Notes: generated by a model from the sequence alone, not told the origin. A DNA stretch of 64,000 nt from Tillus elongatus (GCA_964006375.1 OZ023262.1:89321654-89385653); one strand, 5' to 3'. Positions 49,842 through 63,420 are shown, numbered from the stretch's first letter. Made by a program: numbers and translations.

Positions 49842-51568
49842 AAAACAATCCAAACACATAGGTGGGCTATCGGGACACTCTTTGCACATTGTAGTTTGCA
49901 CTCTTTTTTTATTTTGGTAACAGTTCCTGCAATCTTTTCTGGATGTAGCTTTTACTTTTCTCTCGCCCCCTGTTTTCATTGCTCTGTACATTTGGCTATT
50001 TTGCTAATCTTGTGTTCTTTCTGCCCCTGCTGATCTTTTTCCAAAACTGTCGGTCCTTCATGTTTGGGTAACAAATGTTCAATAACTCTCTCCCTGAAGT
50101 CGTATAATGAAACTTTGGTTTCTCCAGACAACTTGTTGTACAAAACACGTGCATTTACCAAACTCATCATCGCAGTGTGAATGAAAAATTTTAAATACCA
50201 GCGCAGTGTCTTTTACATGGGTAATATCATTCCTGACATATTTTCATTATAGTGCACTATAGCCAGTGGTTTGAAGGTCTTAATTCCTCTCCTGCTGGTA
50301 ACCTCTTGCATTTCGTCAGCAAACTCAGTAGATATGTAATTTATCTCTCTCTTATCTCTCCATTTCCCGATGTGAACTCCATTTCGAAATCAAGATATGT
50401 TCTCACCTTTCTTCATTTTTTTTTTTTTGAAATAGTGGCTTTTGGGTTGTCTTTACGTTGTTTATTTAGGGTACCAGTATAATAAGTTCGTAGATTCAGT
50501 AATTTGCTTGCTAGTGTGGACGAATTATAAAAATTATCCATGTATATGGAATGTCCAGCATCTAGTTTGTTCGCCAATATCTTCTCTACAATTTTGTCAG
50601 TCTGGACTTTTCCTGCTGTTTCATCTTCCATGCTAGTGAATAGATACACGTTGAAAATCAGACCGTCTGGCTGTGCAAGTATGTATAATTTTATTCCGTA
50701 TTTGTGTCTTTTTCCTTTGATATATTGGCGGAAAAATAATCGCCCTCGCCACAGGACCACCATTGATTCATCCAAAGATAGGTTTTGGCCTGGGTAATAA
50801 ATTTTACTCATTGTGAAATTAAAGTGATCAATTACACTTTTACATTTATTCACACGTGCAGAAGTGTTGTCTTCTTGTCCTGAGTCATGAAATGTATGCA
50901 TCGCAAAAAAAAAGAATCTGTTATGTGACATGTATTTTGACAAGCACGACTTATATAGTCTGTGAACTTTCCAATAATCAGTTAGACGATTCATTTTTGC
51001 AGTACCAGTATGTAGCACCAGACCCAGAAAAGTCTTGAACTCTTCCAGAGTTAACTCTTTCCACCTTGAAATCTGTGAGTGTCGATGTTCACTTGAACTT
51101 TTCATTTTTTCTGTGTATTTGTACACTGAACCATCATTTTTAGATAATTCTCATCGTAAAACATATTTAAAAAACCTATAGGATCTTCAGGTACCGTTTA
51201 CAAGGAGTTTACACTCGCGAAGAAATTGTATTTGTCTCATGGAGTTGCTGTCAGTACTCCACTCTGTAGTTGAACCCCTTGTTGAAAGATCGTGATCTTG
51301 ATGTGGCAAAGGCGATATTGGACTTATGTTTCTCAGTCTTCCGTCATTTGTTATCACATAATTCTCCCCCTCCTCCGCCTCTCTGTCCTCTATTCAATCT
51401 GCCTCTGCGTGTGTCATCTTCATCTTGTTCATTATCACCGCTAAACTTGAAGTCTTCATCATCATCACTTGTCAAAACGAAATCTCCATAGGAATTCTCT
51501 AAAAGTTTTTGTAATTCATGTCTAGTCAAAGGACGTTTTTTTCTGCATCTATTCAGACTTAGCATCAT
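49842..51568 (-). pseudogene. piggyBac transposase, frameshifted and catalytically damaged
   Basis: Domain order on minus is complete. An acidic N-terminus (LLENSYGDFVLTSDDDEDF, 51568-51344) is followed by FLNMFYDENYL, then the main 237-codon frame (51126-50413) with WKELTLEEFKTFLGLVLHTG. First Asp is in NLSLDESM, second in IYMDNFYNSS. Next come KWRDKREINYIST and VHYNENMSGMILPM. The C-terminal Cys-rich domain is at 49985-49842 (CRNCYQNKKRVQTTMCKECP). The usual GGVD box carrying the third Asp reads SGMI, so the triad is broken. At least three frameshifts or stops also occur. Confidence 0.85.
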
Positions 51569-51955
51569 TTTTCCTCTTTATGCCCTGGAGGTTCCTGGTT
51601 GGTCACACATTGTGAACAGCAAAGGCAAATGTTTACTAAACAAAACAAAAAACAGTGCAAAACAATGAATCTGCAAAGCGAAATATGGAATAAACAACAC
51701 TCTAACTGCCACTGCTTTACTAACTTATAAACCAGCTACGACAAAATCAAGCGCATGATTTCACTGGCCACGCCCACTTCCCGAAAGCTTGATTCTTGCC
51801 CCGAAGGCACACACTGAAGCCTGAGGCTATTACACAGCGGCCAGTGTATGCTGAATATCAAAATACAAGAGTGCATCACGCGACGTCGAGTCATGGGCCA
51901 CGTTGGTGCAGCACTGGATCATTCCAAGTCGTGTGATCGGCAATGAACGTGTTAA

Positions 51956-52880
51956 AGGTATTTCTAGGGTATTCTGAAAGTTTAGGGGTATTTCGGGGAA
52001 TTTCAAAGAATTTTGCGTAATGTCGGGATGTTTCTGAAAGGGGAATTTTAGTGTACATTTTTTTAGTGATTTCCTCCTCAGATTTATTTGAAGACTTATT
52101 AGCAAAGAAATAAAACACATTTATAATTTTTCAGTTAATTTTTATTCAGTCATTCTTATAAATTGAAAATTGTTTACACGCCATCCACATTCACTCTCAC
52201 ATTTAAACTTCTTACAAAGTACATCGTATAAAAAAATGCAATACTTACAAACATATGTTACTGTTCAATTACAAAAACTGCCTACATTTAAATACTCTTC
52301 TCATTATAAATGAGCCATATACAATACAAAATTTATAAAATTGCAGACATTTTTAACACCCACCTTCAATACTTTGTATTTTGAATATCCAACCACAATC
52401 TACCTATTGCACTAATTTAGCATTAACTTAAAACAATTGCATATTCAAAACATGAAATTTCAGTAGAGTTGAAGGTAGTGCCAGAAACGTGTGCAAAAAT
52501 ACAGGGTGTTTGGTATATACTAGCATATACATTAACCAGAAACAGATCATGCTCTGGCAAAAAGTCACATAAATGTTTTTCTAACAGTTGCTGCATTTGT
52601 CCAGAAAAAAATTGTCAAATTTAAGGCTTCTGAGAGTATAAATTTATAATTTAAAAGCATATCCATAGGGTTCAAGACACATTACAAATAAGTGTAATAA
52701 AGTTTTGATGAAAACATAACAGGTAAGGAGATGGGGACTTATATAAATTCGTAAAGATATTATCCGGCAACAGTGTAAGTGTTGTCTGTGATCAGTATGA
52801 CAACAGTCACAAAAAGTCAGAAATAATGCAGTTATTGGAAGAAAATAAACAAAACGATAACATTGCACCTATTTGTCTCT
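51956..52880. other. No gene recognised
   Basis: Flank of the piggyBac insertion. A minus-strand AATAAA near 52142 could mark a 3' UTR, and TACAGGGTGTTTGG near 52502 resembles a mariner MITE end; neither is sure. Confidence 0.35.
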
Positions 52881-53900
52881 TATTCGATCATAGAATTATT
52901 TTGTCAATACTCCACTACATCAGTTTATCACCTAAGGCAGTCAAATTGATTGAAGGTTATTTGTACAAAAGGTTGTAATGTAATAAAATTGATAGCAGAA
53001 GGTCTTTGAGGTCAAAATAGGATGCCTCGGGGTTCAGTATTGGGGCTGCTTTTGTATCGCATATGTGTCAGAACCTTGACATCTACCATTCAAAATCATC
53101 ATTCCAATTTTTATGCAGATGATTCACAGATCTATCTATACAACCCTTGATAACCCAAAACTATTTGCAGTCTATAGCTCTTACCAATCAAAATCTGAAC
53201 AGTATGACAAAGTTGGCAGAAAGTCGCTTTTTAAAAATAAATTATAATAAGTGTTCTTTGTTAGAAAGGCTGTGAGGGATACTTTATGAGGCAATGTGTG
53301 GGAATTTTTCAAGTTTCAGTGTTGGAAGAGACAAAAAATCTTGGTAATACTTTAGGCAGTCTCTTAAGTTTCCATACTAATACCAATATTCTGATAAATA
53401 ACGCATATTATCAACTGCGACTTTTGTTTCCGTTAAAAATAAAACTTTATTTATGTGAGATCTTAGTCTTATCTCAATTTACTTAAATTAGATTCAATGT
53501 TAGTGGGCTACTTCGGTCCCTCCACCTTGACCTCAGGTCTATTGTGGCTCCTCAGTTTACTTATTGTGGCGTGATATACTAGAAAGTGTAACTAACAATT
53601 CAACTTGTTTAGAATTCTTGGTTTAGATTTTCTTTCAGTATAAGAAAATTTGAGCGAATTTTTCAAGACACTGAAATGGGCTGGTTGGTTAACATGAAAA
53701 ACCATAGGCTGTTACATTGTGCTTGTCTATACCATAGAATTATTAATAGTAAAGGCCCACCCTACTTGCCAAGAAAAGTTATATATAGATCAGACAGGCA
53801 CAATGTAAATATAAGATCCCAAAAGATGATGACTGTTCCGAGCACAAGACTGTCCTTTTTGGATTTTCATTTCTGTGCACAATGCCATTCCTGAGCACTT
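52880..53900 (+). pseudogene. Heavily decayed LINE reverse transcriptase, family 3
   Basis: Scattered frames read YISLSPKAVKLIEGYL, SVLGLLLY, FYADDSQIYLYNP (YADD box, 53115), NLGNTLGSL and finally NSKGPPYLPRKV, as in LINE C-termini. Many stops and frameshifts; old copy. Confidence 0.7.
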
Positions 53901-54354
53901 AAAGAATTATGGTATACATTTTAAGAAATGGTACAGGGTGTGTAATAGATGGGCAGGATTCTTGCGTGTCACAAAACCAATTTAATTAGGAAATCTATTT
54001 GTGTTAATGAATAAACAATAGATTAACGTTTGGGTTTCCATTATTATATTAAAATAATAATGATTAAAAGTGTACTTCATGTAAGACAAGTGTAAGAGCA
54101 GGTGTAGGTTTTTACAACCTTAACTTGTTTTCCTTTTGGCATATTTAATCATAGTTATGTATATGTGGAGATATATGTATGCATATTCATAAGTTCTTTT
54201 TTTTTGTGCTAAATATTGGATATGTTATATTAATATGATAAATTACAGTGTAGGATGGGGTTTTTGTTTTGCTTTACATATTTTAGTAGTTCAACATTTT
54301 TCTTGCAAAATTAAACATTTTTGTCTAATTGGCCGCTAAAGATGTTTATTTTCA
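53901..54354. other. No gene; presumed LINE 3' UTR and flank
   Basis: AT-rich, no frames; lies between two LINE fragments. Confidence 0.4.
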
Positions 54355-55060
54355 CCATTATTATTTATAGACCTTTCGCAAGCATTCAATACTGTAAATC
54401 ATGACAGATTGTTGAGTGCGCTGGAATGTGTTGTTTTCAGGGGTGTTCCATTGGGACTTACGATTAGCTATCTGGAGGATAGGCGGCAGTGTACAGTGGT
54501 GAACGGAACAAAAAGTTCGTTTGACGCTCTTACTTGTGGCGTACCACAGGGCACTGTTCTGGGACCCCTGCTGTTTATTATATAACAATAATAATAATAT
54601 ATAATTCCAATTTTGAGTTACAGGTTCCTGGCAGTGTTATTTTAGTTATACTGATGACACTGTAATATTTTTTGAGGATAGCAGTTGGTTGTACTGAAAA
54701 CTAGGACAGAGTCGGGTCTGATGACAGTTATTATTTATAGACGTTTCAAAAGCATTCAATACTGTAAATCATGACAGATTGTTGAATGCGCTGGAATGTG
54801 TTGGTTTCAGGGGTGTTCCATTGGGATTTACGATTAGCTATCTGGAGGATAGGCGGCAGTATACAGTGGTGTACAGAACAAAAAGTTCGTTTGACGCTCT
54901 TACTTGTGGCGTACCACAGGGCACTGTTCTGGGGCCCCTGCTGTTTCTTATATAACAATAATAATAATATATAATTCCAATTTTGAGTTACAGGTTCCTG
55001 GCAGTGTTATTTTAGTTATACTGATGACAACTAGGACAGAGTCGGGTCTGATGACAGTGA
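54355..55060 (+). repeat. Tandem duplication inside the LINE palm region
   Basis: Both copies contain GCATTCAATACTGTAAATC and GGCGTACCACAGGGCACTG. The second lacks about 50 bp after TATACTGATGACA. The YTDD codons survive in the first copy. Confidence 0.8.
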
Positions 55061-56229
55061 AGAAGTGGTGTGACCATAAACTTTTGACTGCCAATTTGAA
55101 AAAAACTTCATACATTGCATTCTCCTTTAATCAGTGGAGGTCAGTGCCGGATTATTCATCTATTTATTTTGGCAACAGTGTGATTAATGCTTCAAACACT
55201 TTTAAGTATTTGGGGGTTATGATCGACAGCCATTTAAGGTGGGATGCAGTGTTAAATGTTGTAAAAAAAACTTAAGAGTAATTCTACACAAGATTAAGTT
55301 TCGGAAGAATAACCTTGATTTGTGGAGCCTGAAAGCGGTTTACTGCGCCATTTACATGGCCTTGAAGTTATACAAAGAGTAATTAAAATAATGGTGGGAA
55401 AGTATAGTCAATATCCTTCTGATGGTCTATATAGGGAATCTCAATTGTTGAGTATAAGAAAGCTTTACCTTCTACAGGTCCTTACATGTACTCATAGTAG
55501 CCGTTGAATCCTTATGTCGCACTTATGGTACGAGAAAGGATTTTAGTGGTGTACATATACCTTTTAAGAATACAACCACTGCACAGACGTGCTTTGATTA
55601 CTTTGGGCCACGTCTGTTCAGCGAATTGCCAGGCAGCATGAGAGTGGTGGCTTCTCAAAGGCGTTTTAAAGAGTTGTTGCTTGATTTTTTGCACAATGCT
55701 GATGGAGCCGTTATGTATAGTCTTGTGGATTCTCAGCAGTTCTGATCCTCATTTCTAAGTCATTTTATATTGATGACCGTTTGTTCAATTTTATGTATGG
55801 GATGGTTTGATTTTGTGATAGTTTTGTGTTTCTTGAGTACTGTGGTTGTTGTTTGATGTGTACAAAGAGTTTGTTATTATGTGAGAGACATATTAGTATA
55901 TAGCCTGTTATAGTGATGCTTTGATATTTTATTACTGTAGATTTTTATTATAATTATAATTTTGTATGCTTTCAGGTTGCATTATTTGTAGTGACAAATT
56001 CATAATACTGTGTAGCTATTGTAAGATTGTAAGGAAGCTGTATTTCTTTTTGTGCGTTTCTTGTAGGCTAATTGGAACATAATTTTGATTTGAATTTGTA
56101 TTTTTAATAGTTAGTTTTTTTTCTACGTGCAGCATTATGTGTGCGCTGTGGATTGATTGTTTATTCATTGTTTGTTACATTTGTTCTTATGCATTATTGG
56201 CTATAATACTGTACTATTGGTGAATAAAC

Positions 56230-56231
<2 letters not shown>

Positions 56232-56287
<56 letters not shown>
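56232..56287 (+). repeat. (TTA)n tail
   Basis: About 18 units following AATAAACTG; the 3' end of the family 4 LINE. Confidence 0.92.
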
Positions 56288-56289
<2 letters not shown>

Positions 56290-56290
56290 A

Positions 56291-57310
56291 AGAGGTAACA
56301 ATAGATTCATTTTAGTTGTGCTTTTAGGTTATGAAGGCTACACGAAAGGAAACCAAGAGATTGAGCGTTTGTTCTATTTAGTTTTTATCTTTTAATAATA
56401 GGGACTTCTCGTTTTGGCAAAATGGGATGGTAAGTGCAAACCTCGTGACCATACTTTTCTCTAAGCATGTAAAATGCTTGTATTGTTCAAGGCACTGGTA
56501 GTATTCTTTACCCATCAACTAGTGAAATAGGATTAGGCAAAAAATGCTAACATCTCTATAGATAGTAGGGTGTACATATCCAACACTGATAACTTTTAAT
56601 AATTAAAATTAAAAATTAAAAAAATCCGTTCAAAAATTTAGTACAAATAGTTACTACAATAAATATGATTCATAATGTTTAATACTTGAACAAAAAAATA
56701 TTTTGTTCGTAACTTCATCAGCTAAGTGTTTTATTTGAATTAAAACGTAGTCTGCATCTAATTGAAAATGCCTGAAATATAATTATTTTTAATTCCTTGA
56801 TTATATTTGCTGGGCTTTCATATTTCCTGTGAAACAAGTTATAAGTCGTCACACTTTATTTGTAATGTTTGTATGTGCCAAAAAACAGTGTTGTCAAGTT
56901 TAACATAAAATCCTTGTATTTGAAATGCCATCATTTCAGCCATTTTGATTTATGAAAATACTTATTAGGTGTCTTGCCTTGCCTTGGCATGATTCATCTT
57001 TGGTTAAAATATATAGGTACTACTATACACCAAAGATCCTGTATAACCTGCTATTTATATAAATTATACTTAATAAGGTAGGTACAGATATATTATAATA
57101 AGTACGGTTCTAAATATAATTTAAATACTATTCACATGACATATTCGATTTGTTGTTAATAATTTACATATAGATAAAGTTTTATAAATTCTAACAACTA
57201 TGGTACTGTCTACACGAATATATTAACAAATTGTAAATTGTTCACTAGACATTTTTATCGTGCTACTTGAGCATTCGTTAATTATAATTTCTTGACCAGA
57301 CAATAATATT
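56291..57310. other. No gene; possible 3' UTR on minus
   Basis: Lies downstream (minus) of the candidate terminal exon at 57.3 kb; AATAAA words on minus at about 56860 and 56740. Confidence 0.35.
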
Positions 57311-57342
57311 CTATTGACCTTCACTTTCAGTGTCACTCTTAT
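57311..57342 (-). CDS. Candidate terminal coding exon of an unidentified gene
   Basis: On the minus strand a strong branch-point word TACTAAC is followed by a pyrimidine run and CAG. After that, ten codons read K-S-D-T-E-S-E-G-Q and a TAG stop, an acidic tail like many nuclear proteins. AATAAA-type signals on the same strand occur near 56860 and 56740, compatible with a 3' UTR. No upstream exon was recognised between 57.4 and 64 kb. It could be chance. Confidence 0.3.
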
Positions 57343-57424
57343 CTGAAAAAGTTAGTATGGGTTAGTAAACAACTCAGTCATTTTGCAGTGATATGGGAAA
57401 ATAAGAAAACAGAATCAGCAATTT

Positions 57425-59090
57425 GTCTTCAAGTATTCAAGTTTTTACTGACTATTCATACTACCAGCTATATACAGTTTTATTAATAAAAAAATATGCT
57501 AGTGAATTACCAGAGGCGTTAACCGAGATAACAAATGCATGTGTAAGACTGAGTCACTTTCGCAAGGCACCCAAATTTGCAAAAATAATCACAGCTTCTA
57601 AAAAAGGAGATTCAAAAAATTTGGAAAACTATAGGCCCCTATCTGTTTTAAGCAAACTATCAAAGATAATAAAGCAGCTAGTATGTGACAAGATAATAAT
57701 ATTTTTAAATAGGTATCAAGTGTTTACTTCTTCTTAGCATGGATTTAGACAAGGTTTCTCGACTAAAATAGCAGTGATTAGCTATATTACAAAAAATAAA
57801 TAACTGGATCAAAGCGAAAGCATTGTAACACTGTTTTTTGATCTGTCATGTGCATTCGACACGGTAAGATATAACATTTGTTTCTGATAAGCTGGACATG
57901 CTCAGTATACGTGGGGAATAAATAATCTTATAACCTCCTATCTTAAGGACAGGCAATTATATGTAAAAGTTGTAGAGACAGAGTCAGATACATATAACTT
58001 GCCACTTGGTACTCCACAGGGAAGCGTTGTTGGCGCAATTGTTTTTCTTTTATATGTGAACGATCTTCCAAACCACATAACTGGTGGTAAGGTTTATGTA
58101 TGTTGACGACACGTCAATTGTTGTGAGTGGTAGGACTGTAGAGGATGTTGGGCTAAAAGCAAATTCAGTTTGTGTTGCTTTTAAGAATGGTGTTATAAAA
58201 ACAAATTAATCAACAATTATCAAAAGACGGTCTACAAGGAAACATACAATGTACACTCTAATGAGAAGCTCGAAAGTATTACTCTGAAGATAATTAATGA
58301 AGTCAGAAGGAAAGAAAGCTGTGTAAAATCTTTTGGCATAGCTGTGGGTAGTAGGATGATATTTTGTAACCATATAGACAACTTATGTAACAAACTTAAT
58401 GGAGCATTTTCTATAGTTACTAACTTTAAGCTAGGTTCATACACTCGCGAATTGTGAAAACGCCACGAAACGTACCACTATTTGATTTATTTCAAAGAAT
58501 ATCTTAATATTATTTAAAATGGACCAATAGGAATTAGTTTTGCGGCGATTTCGCAATTCGCGAGTGTATGAAACTAGCCTTATAAACAACGTTAACACAA
58601 CAAATCTAATGCATGTATACTATGCAATGGTATGTTCTTGTGTGTGCTACAACATGGTGGTCTGGGGTCAGGCAACAGATGTACAGAGAATCTTTGTAAT
58701 TCAGAAGCGGATTTTATAGGCAATATTTAATCTACCCCACAGCCCGTCATGTCGTGAGGTATTTAAAAAGAACGACAATCTGGCATCTCTATATTTCCTA
58801 TGTTTACTGATTTATATAGATGTCATTAAAAAAAATTCGAGCAATTTCAAGTGAGCGATCATACAATTAATCTACAGACTTTCTTCAGGTTGAGGATTGG
58901 ATTTTGGCCAAATACCAGACAAAAAAGATTGGGAACTTCTTTACTGGGAAAATAGAAATCCTATGAGCAAGAGAATATAAAGTGACGTTTTCAAAAAGCA
59001 TTTCTGGAACAATCAAACGATTGATCTACCCAAGAGAAGAAATGATTGTAAAAAAATTAAAGATACCATAACTTTTTTTTAATTCAAACA
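57425..59090 (+). pseudogene. Decayed LINE reverse transcriptase, family 5, interrupted by a MITE
   Basis: Frames read KKGDSKNLENYRPLSVLSKL, then a stop, HGFRQGFSTK, FDLSCAFDTVRYN (first Asp), GTPQGSVVGAIVFLLYVND and a YVDDTSIVV region broken by a frameshift at about 58100. After the MITE (58432-58583) it continues with NMVVWGQATDVQRIFVIQKR. Non-functional. Confidence 0.75.
58432..58583. mobile_element. Short MITE with about 35-bp inverted ends
   Basis: CATACACTCGCGAATTG at the left end and CAATTCGCGAGTGTATG at the right end are exact complements, and the pairing extends outward to AAGCTAG/CTAGCCTT. It splits the LINE frame, so the limits are good. A half copy lies at 33.62-33.69 kb. Confidence 0.8.
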
Positions 59091-59960
<870 letters not shown>

Positions 59961-60084
59961 AGAACACTATTTCTTGGGATTAAATATCTTAAAAGTTTCC
60001 CTGAACCAGACACATAAGCTCTAAAAATCTACCACCCTTTTACCGATGACACCTTTTTTGGTAAATAAAAAATATTAGATAATT

Positions 60085-61290
60085 CCTCGAATAAATATCC
60101 TCGGTATACAGTAGAGCCTGTGTTTATTTTTTGTTTTTGGTTACTTAAGGTTTTCAAGGACTTCATCTCGATTATACCAAAGAATGTTAACCCTTTGTGG
60201 CCATATCCAATTCAGCCCATTTTTCTCCATGTGTGAGATTTTCTACTCGAACTCTTCATTCTCTTTGCAACTTATGCTGAATATTTTTCCTGGTAATGAT
60301 TGCTCAATATAATGCACTATAACATAGTCTTCAACATTTAAATCTTTTGTGTTCATGCTATATTTAATGTTTTTTTTAAAATTCTTCCCTATGTTCATTG
60401 ATGTTTTGGCTTGAGAAAGACATCTTCTCTGCATTATCATTTTTTTCTCTTAACTAATTTATTATTATTATTTTTCAGCTCTTCCTTTTCAGCCTGTCTC
60501 TCCTTCCGCTTTTGTTTGATTCTTGTTTCTGTAGTACGATGGTTTTTTTGGTCTTCTTTTTGTTAAAATATTCCTGCCTTTCTTTGGAAGATGCCACCAC
60601 TGGAACTTGTTCAAAAATATTTCTTTTCGGATGTCTGGTTTTAATGCCGGCCAAAATATCGTTTTTTTTATGGTGATGGTACATTGTTTTTCAAATTTTC
60701 TGGATGTCGTTTCATAAAAACTTCCTTTTCAGCCTGTCTCTCCTTCCGCTTTTGTTTGATTTCTTCTTCTTGTTTCTGTAGTTCGATGGGTTTTTTCGTC
60801 TCTTTTTGTTAAAATATTCCTGCCATTTTTTGGAATATGCCACCACCGGAACTTTTTCAAAAATGTTTCAATTCGGATGTCTGGTTTTTATGTCGGCCAA
60901 AATATCGTTGTTTTTTTTAAATGGTGATGGTACATTGTTTTTCAAATTTTCTGGATGTCGTTTCATAAAAACTCCGACCCGTGACGACCTGGCCTTTCGT
61001 TTATAAAATTGTTTTTTCTATTTAGATTTTTCAACAGTCATTGTACACTGTCTATAACCTACAGTTTTGTTGCAGTATCCACAATTGGCAATGTGAAACA
61101 TCCATTTCACCAATAAATTTTCTTCATCACTGGTTAGAATTGTATCTGAACCAATTTTCCGTACAATTGGCACTTTTCCTTTCACTTTTCCTATAATCAT
61201 TGTTCTTGGGACTTGAAAAATTTACTAGCTTGAGCAGTAGGCATTCCATTTTTAACAGCAACGACCGCTTGTTCCATGGCTTCCACCATA
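60085..61290 (-). pseudogene. Tigger/jerky-type transposase remnant lacking the DDE domain
   Basis: Minus strand. A Psq-type helix (MEQAVVAVKNGMPTAQASKF, about 61276) leads to a CENP-B-type region (EENLLVKWMFHIANCGYC, then RPGRH and a damaged FMKRHPE near 60960). It goes straight to a C-terminal tail: ILAGIKTRHPKRNIFEQVPV with a lysine-rich stretch, then DYVIVHYIEQSLPGKIFSI and YRGYLFEEL near 60100. In the family about 200 residues of catalytic domain lie between these. A 243-bp segment encoding the Lys-rich part is tandemly duplicated. Confidence 0.65.
60475..60965 (-). repeat. 243-bp tandem duplication inside the Tigger remnant
   Basis: CTTCCTTTTCAGCCTGTCTC begins at about 60478 and 60721; the two units run in parallel to the TTTCATAAAAACT word, with small differences. 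Confidence 0.8.
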
Positions 61291-61669
61291 TACTAGACAC
61301 TGTAACGATTCAGTTTTTGTGTGGAATCATTACTGGTTTAAAAACACTTAGAGAACCCCCAAGCAATAATAAATAATACCAAAACCCTATCTATATTAAA
61401 TATTTCAAGTTTTCGTTTCAAAATAATGCTGATGAAAATTCGCTAAAAGATTCTGTATCGTAAGAACCGTACTGAACTCCTTATAATATACATCGAAATC
61501 TAAATATTGAAAAACGTTGCATTTCTGTTGGGGAAAATAAACATCTCTATTGTCCTGAAATTCTAGGTAAAAGCTGACGTAATTATGATGAAATCTAGAA
61601 AAACGGTTGGCAAACGAATGGACGAGTCCATTACTGTGGAGGTGTGTATAGAAGACGTTGTGACTTCGC

Positions 61670-63420
61670 CAGCGATTGGAGGTCTCGTTTTAGCTCATTC
61701 GAAGAATGAAGGCGAGAAAGAGCTCGCACATAGCCACTAACGCTCATCACTCTGAAAATTTCGTGCAGGGGTTTTGAGCGGCAGAACGCTCTCTGCCTCT
61801 GGGAATCTGGCACTGACGCCGGTGGCGTAAACACGTTGACTTTAGGTGTCTCTCGAATTGTCTTATAAACTGAGTTTTTAATAGTCTTTCTGTTACCTAT
61901 ACTGCCTTCTAACCATACTCAGTCGTTATTTGAAGTATTTTAATGATTTTCGAGCTTAAATAAACATCGTAGTTAGTATAAAAACGGGACTTAAGTTGTG
62001 GTTCTTTGTTTCAACCTGTTTATTTGCTACTTTAAAAAGAATTCCGGGCTATCGCCGAAGTTCAAGTCAATTGGCAGTGAGTTTCGCCAGGGCAAATTCA
62101 ACGTTTTAATTGTAAATCGCGAAGTTTCCACCAAGCGACTTCAGAATATCGAACTGGTTGTCAAAAGATTTTGTACACGTGAGACAATAAATACACTGGC
62201 CTAGTAACCATCAGTAGGAACCATCACTGTTTTTCCCAGCTTATTTTCTCTTGTTGGAGTCACTGAGACTTGCGTCAGCTACTAATACTTGATTCAATTT
62301 GGAGGTCATCCCCATAGAGTAACCAGGTAATTCAAGGCAGAAGATTCGGTGAGTCAATAGAATTTTTTCTCTGAACTAGCAAAGTTTGTCTTACACACTC
62401 ATCTGGCAAGTGAATTTTTATAATCTGAACTTTCAAAGACACTCAATCAAGTTTTAGTTTTGTATAACGCCAGGGAGCTGCTATTAGAATAATTATAAAT
62501 TTCAAGTTTTAATCTCTGGAATCTTGTCAGCTTGTTTTTGTAAATTTAAACACGTAGTATTTGACATTGTAATCAGTGAATCTTGTCTTTAAAAATATCT
62601 AACCTGTACATTGTCTTTAATGTCACCTATTTTCAATAATTAGTATAAAGTTTTCACGCAGATATACATACATATTTTTTCAAAATTAAGCTTCACTTGA
62701 GAAACTGGCCAGGATTTGAGTAAAAAATTAACATTGGTTGGCAAACGTCAAATAATTTACATATTAATTTGTTTACTTTTGAGCTGCAACACACAGCATC
62801 TGATTTTTAATATACATCAATATATAAGTGCTTAGATTTTTTTAGTAATAAACAAACCACTTTTGTCTCATTATTCTGTCACATGTATGTAAATTAATAA
62901 CTTCTTGTTATTGAAATTCTGGCTATTCATTTGATTTCTATTTGCGTACGATTAATGTTTATTTTGAGAGTTACCAACCATTCAATTTTATTCTGTTCAC
63001 CATTTCAAATTCAATTCATATGAATAAATGTAATATTCTGTTACACTAACATGCCTGTCTGATTGAAAATTAATTCCTCTTTAAACCCTTTTGACCTTCC
63101 GTGACGATGATTATAAGAACTCTTGAACTCGATTTCCTAGATATCGAAAATAAACTTTTAGAAAAATCATCGTAACCAGGCACTAGTTTGGATCACTGAT
63201 AAATATGAGACTTCAGGCAGTGCAACAACACAACAGCGTAAGTAGTAAACAATAATAGGATCTTCAAACCTTATAAAGCATTTCTAATCCTGCTAATTAT
63301 AAATCTGATAGATAGAAACTTTTTAGGGTAGGATTTATAGGAAATAGTGACCTTACTACTGACCAGATTTGGGTTCACTTGAGGTCCCGCATATATTACT
63401 ACTAGTGTTTGCCTTTTATC
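61670..63420 (+). repeat. Unidentified 1.75-kb sequence, copy 2 of a diverged direct duplication
   Basis: Collinear with 44748-46495 and in the same orientation; shares GGCGAGAAAGAGCT, AATGATTTTCGAG, AAAAACGGGA, TTTCCACCAAGCGA (TTTCCAACAAGCGA in copy 1), ACATGTATGTAAATTAATAA and CAGGCACTAGT. By eye about two thirds to three quarters of bases agree. Confidence 0.7.

Larger units (their letters stand above)
46630..51955 (-). mobile_element. piggyBac transposon (TTAA target) containing a LINE insertion
   Basis: TTAA at 46630-46633 and 51952-51955. Just inside are perfect 13-bp inverted ends CACGTTCATTGCC (46634-46646) and GGCAATGAACGTG (51939-51951). Subterminal words CATCACGCGACGT recur near 49526 and 51875. 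A transposase pseudogene runs on minus (49842-51568). A non-LTR element (46762-49462) sits between the left end and the subterminal repeats. Confidence 0.9.
54355..56290 (+). mobile_element. Non-LTR retrotransposon family 4, 5'-truncated, with (TTA)n tail
   Basis: Begins in the palm of the reverse transcriptase (TVNHDRLLSALECVVFRG, GVPQGTVLGPLLFII). It continues to a C-terminal frame ending near 55744 (FDYFGPRLFSELPG) and a 490-bp 3' UTR, closing with AATAAACTG and a (TTA)n tail. A segment of about 370 bp covering the palm is tandemly duplicated (54355-54725 and 54726-55060). Frames are broken. Confidence 0.8.

Noticed and set aside
51830..52130. Minus-strand frames near 52 kb with a repeated EIPRNT-like pattern
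   Set aside because: Low-complexity repetition of a GGTATTTC-like word. No splice context or homology supports an exon.
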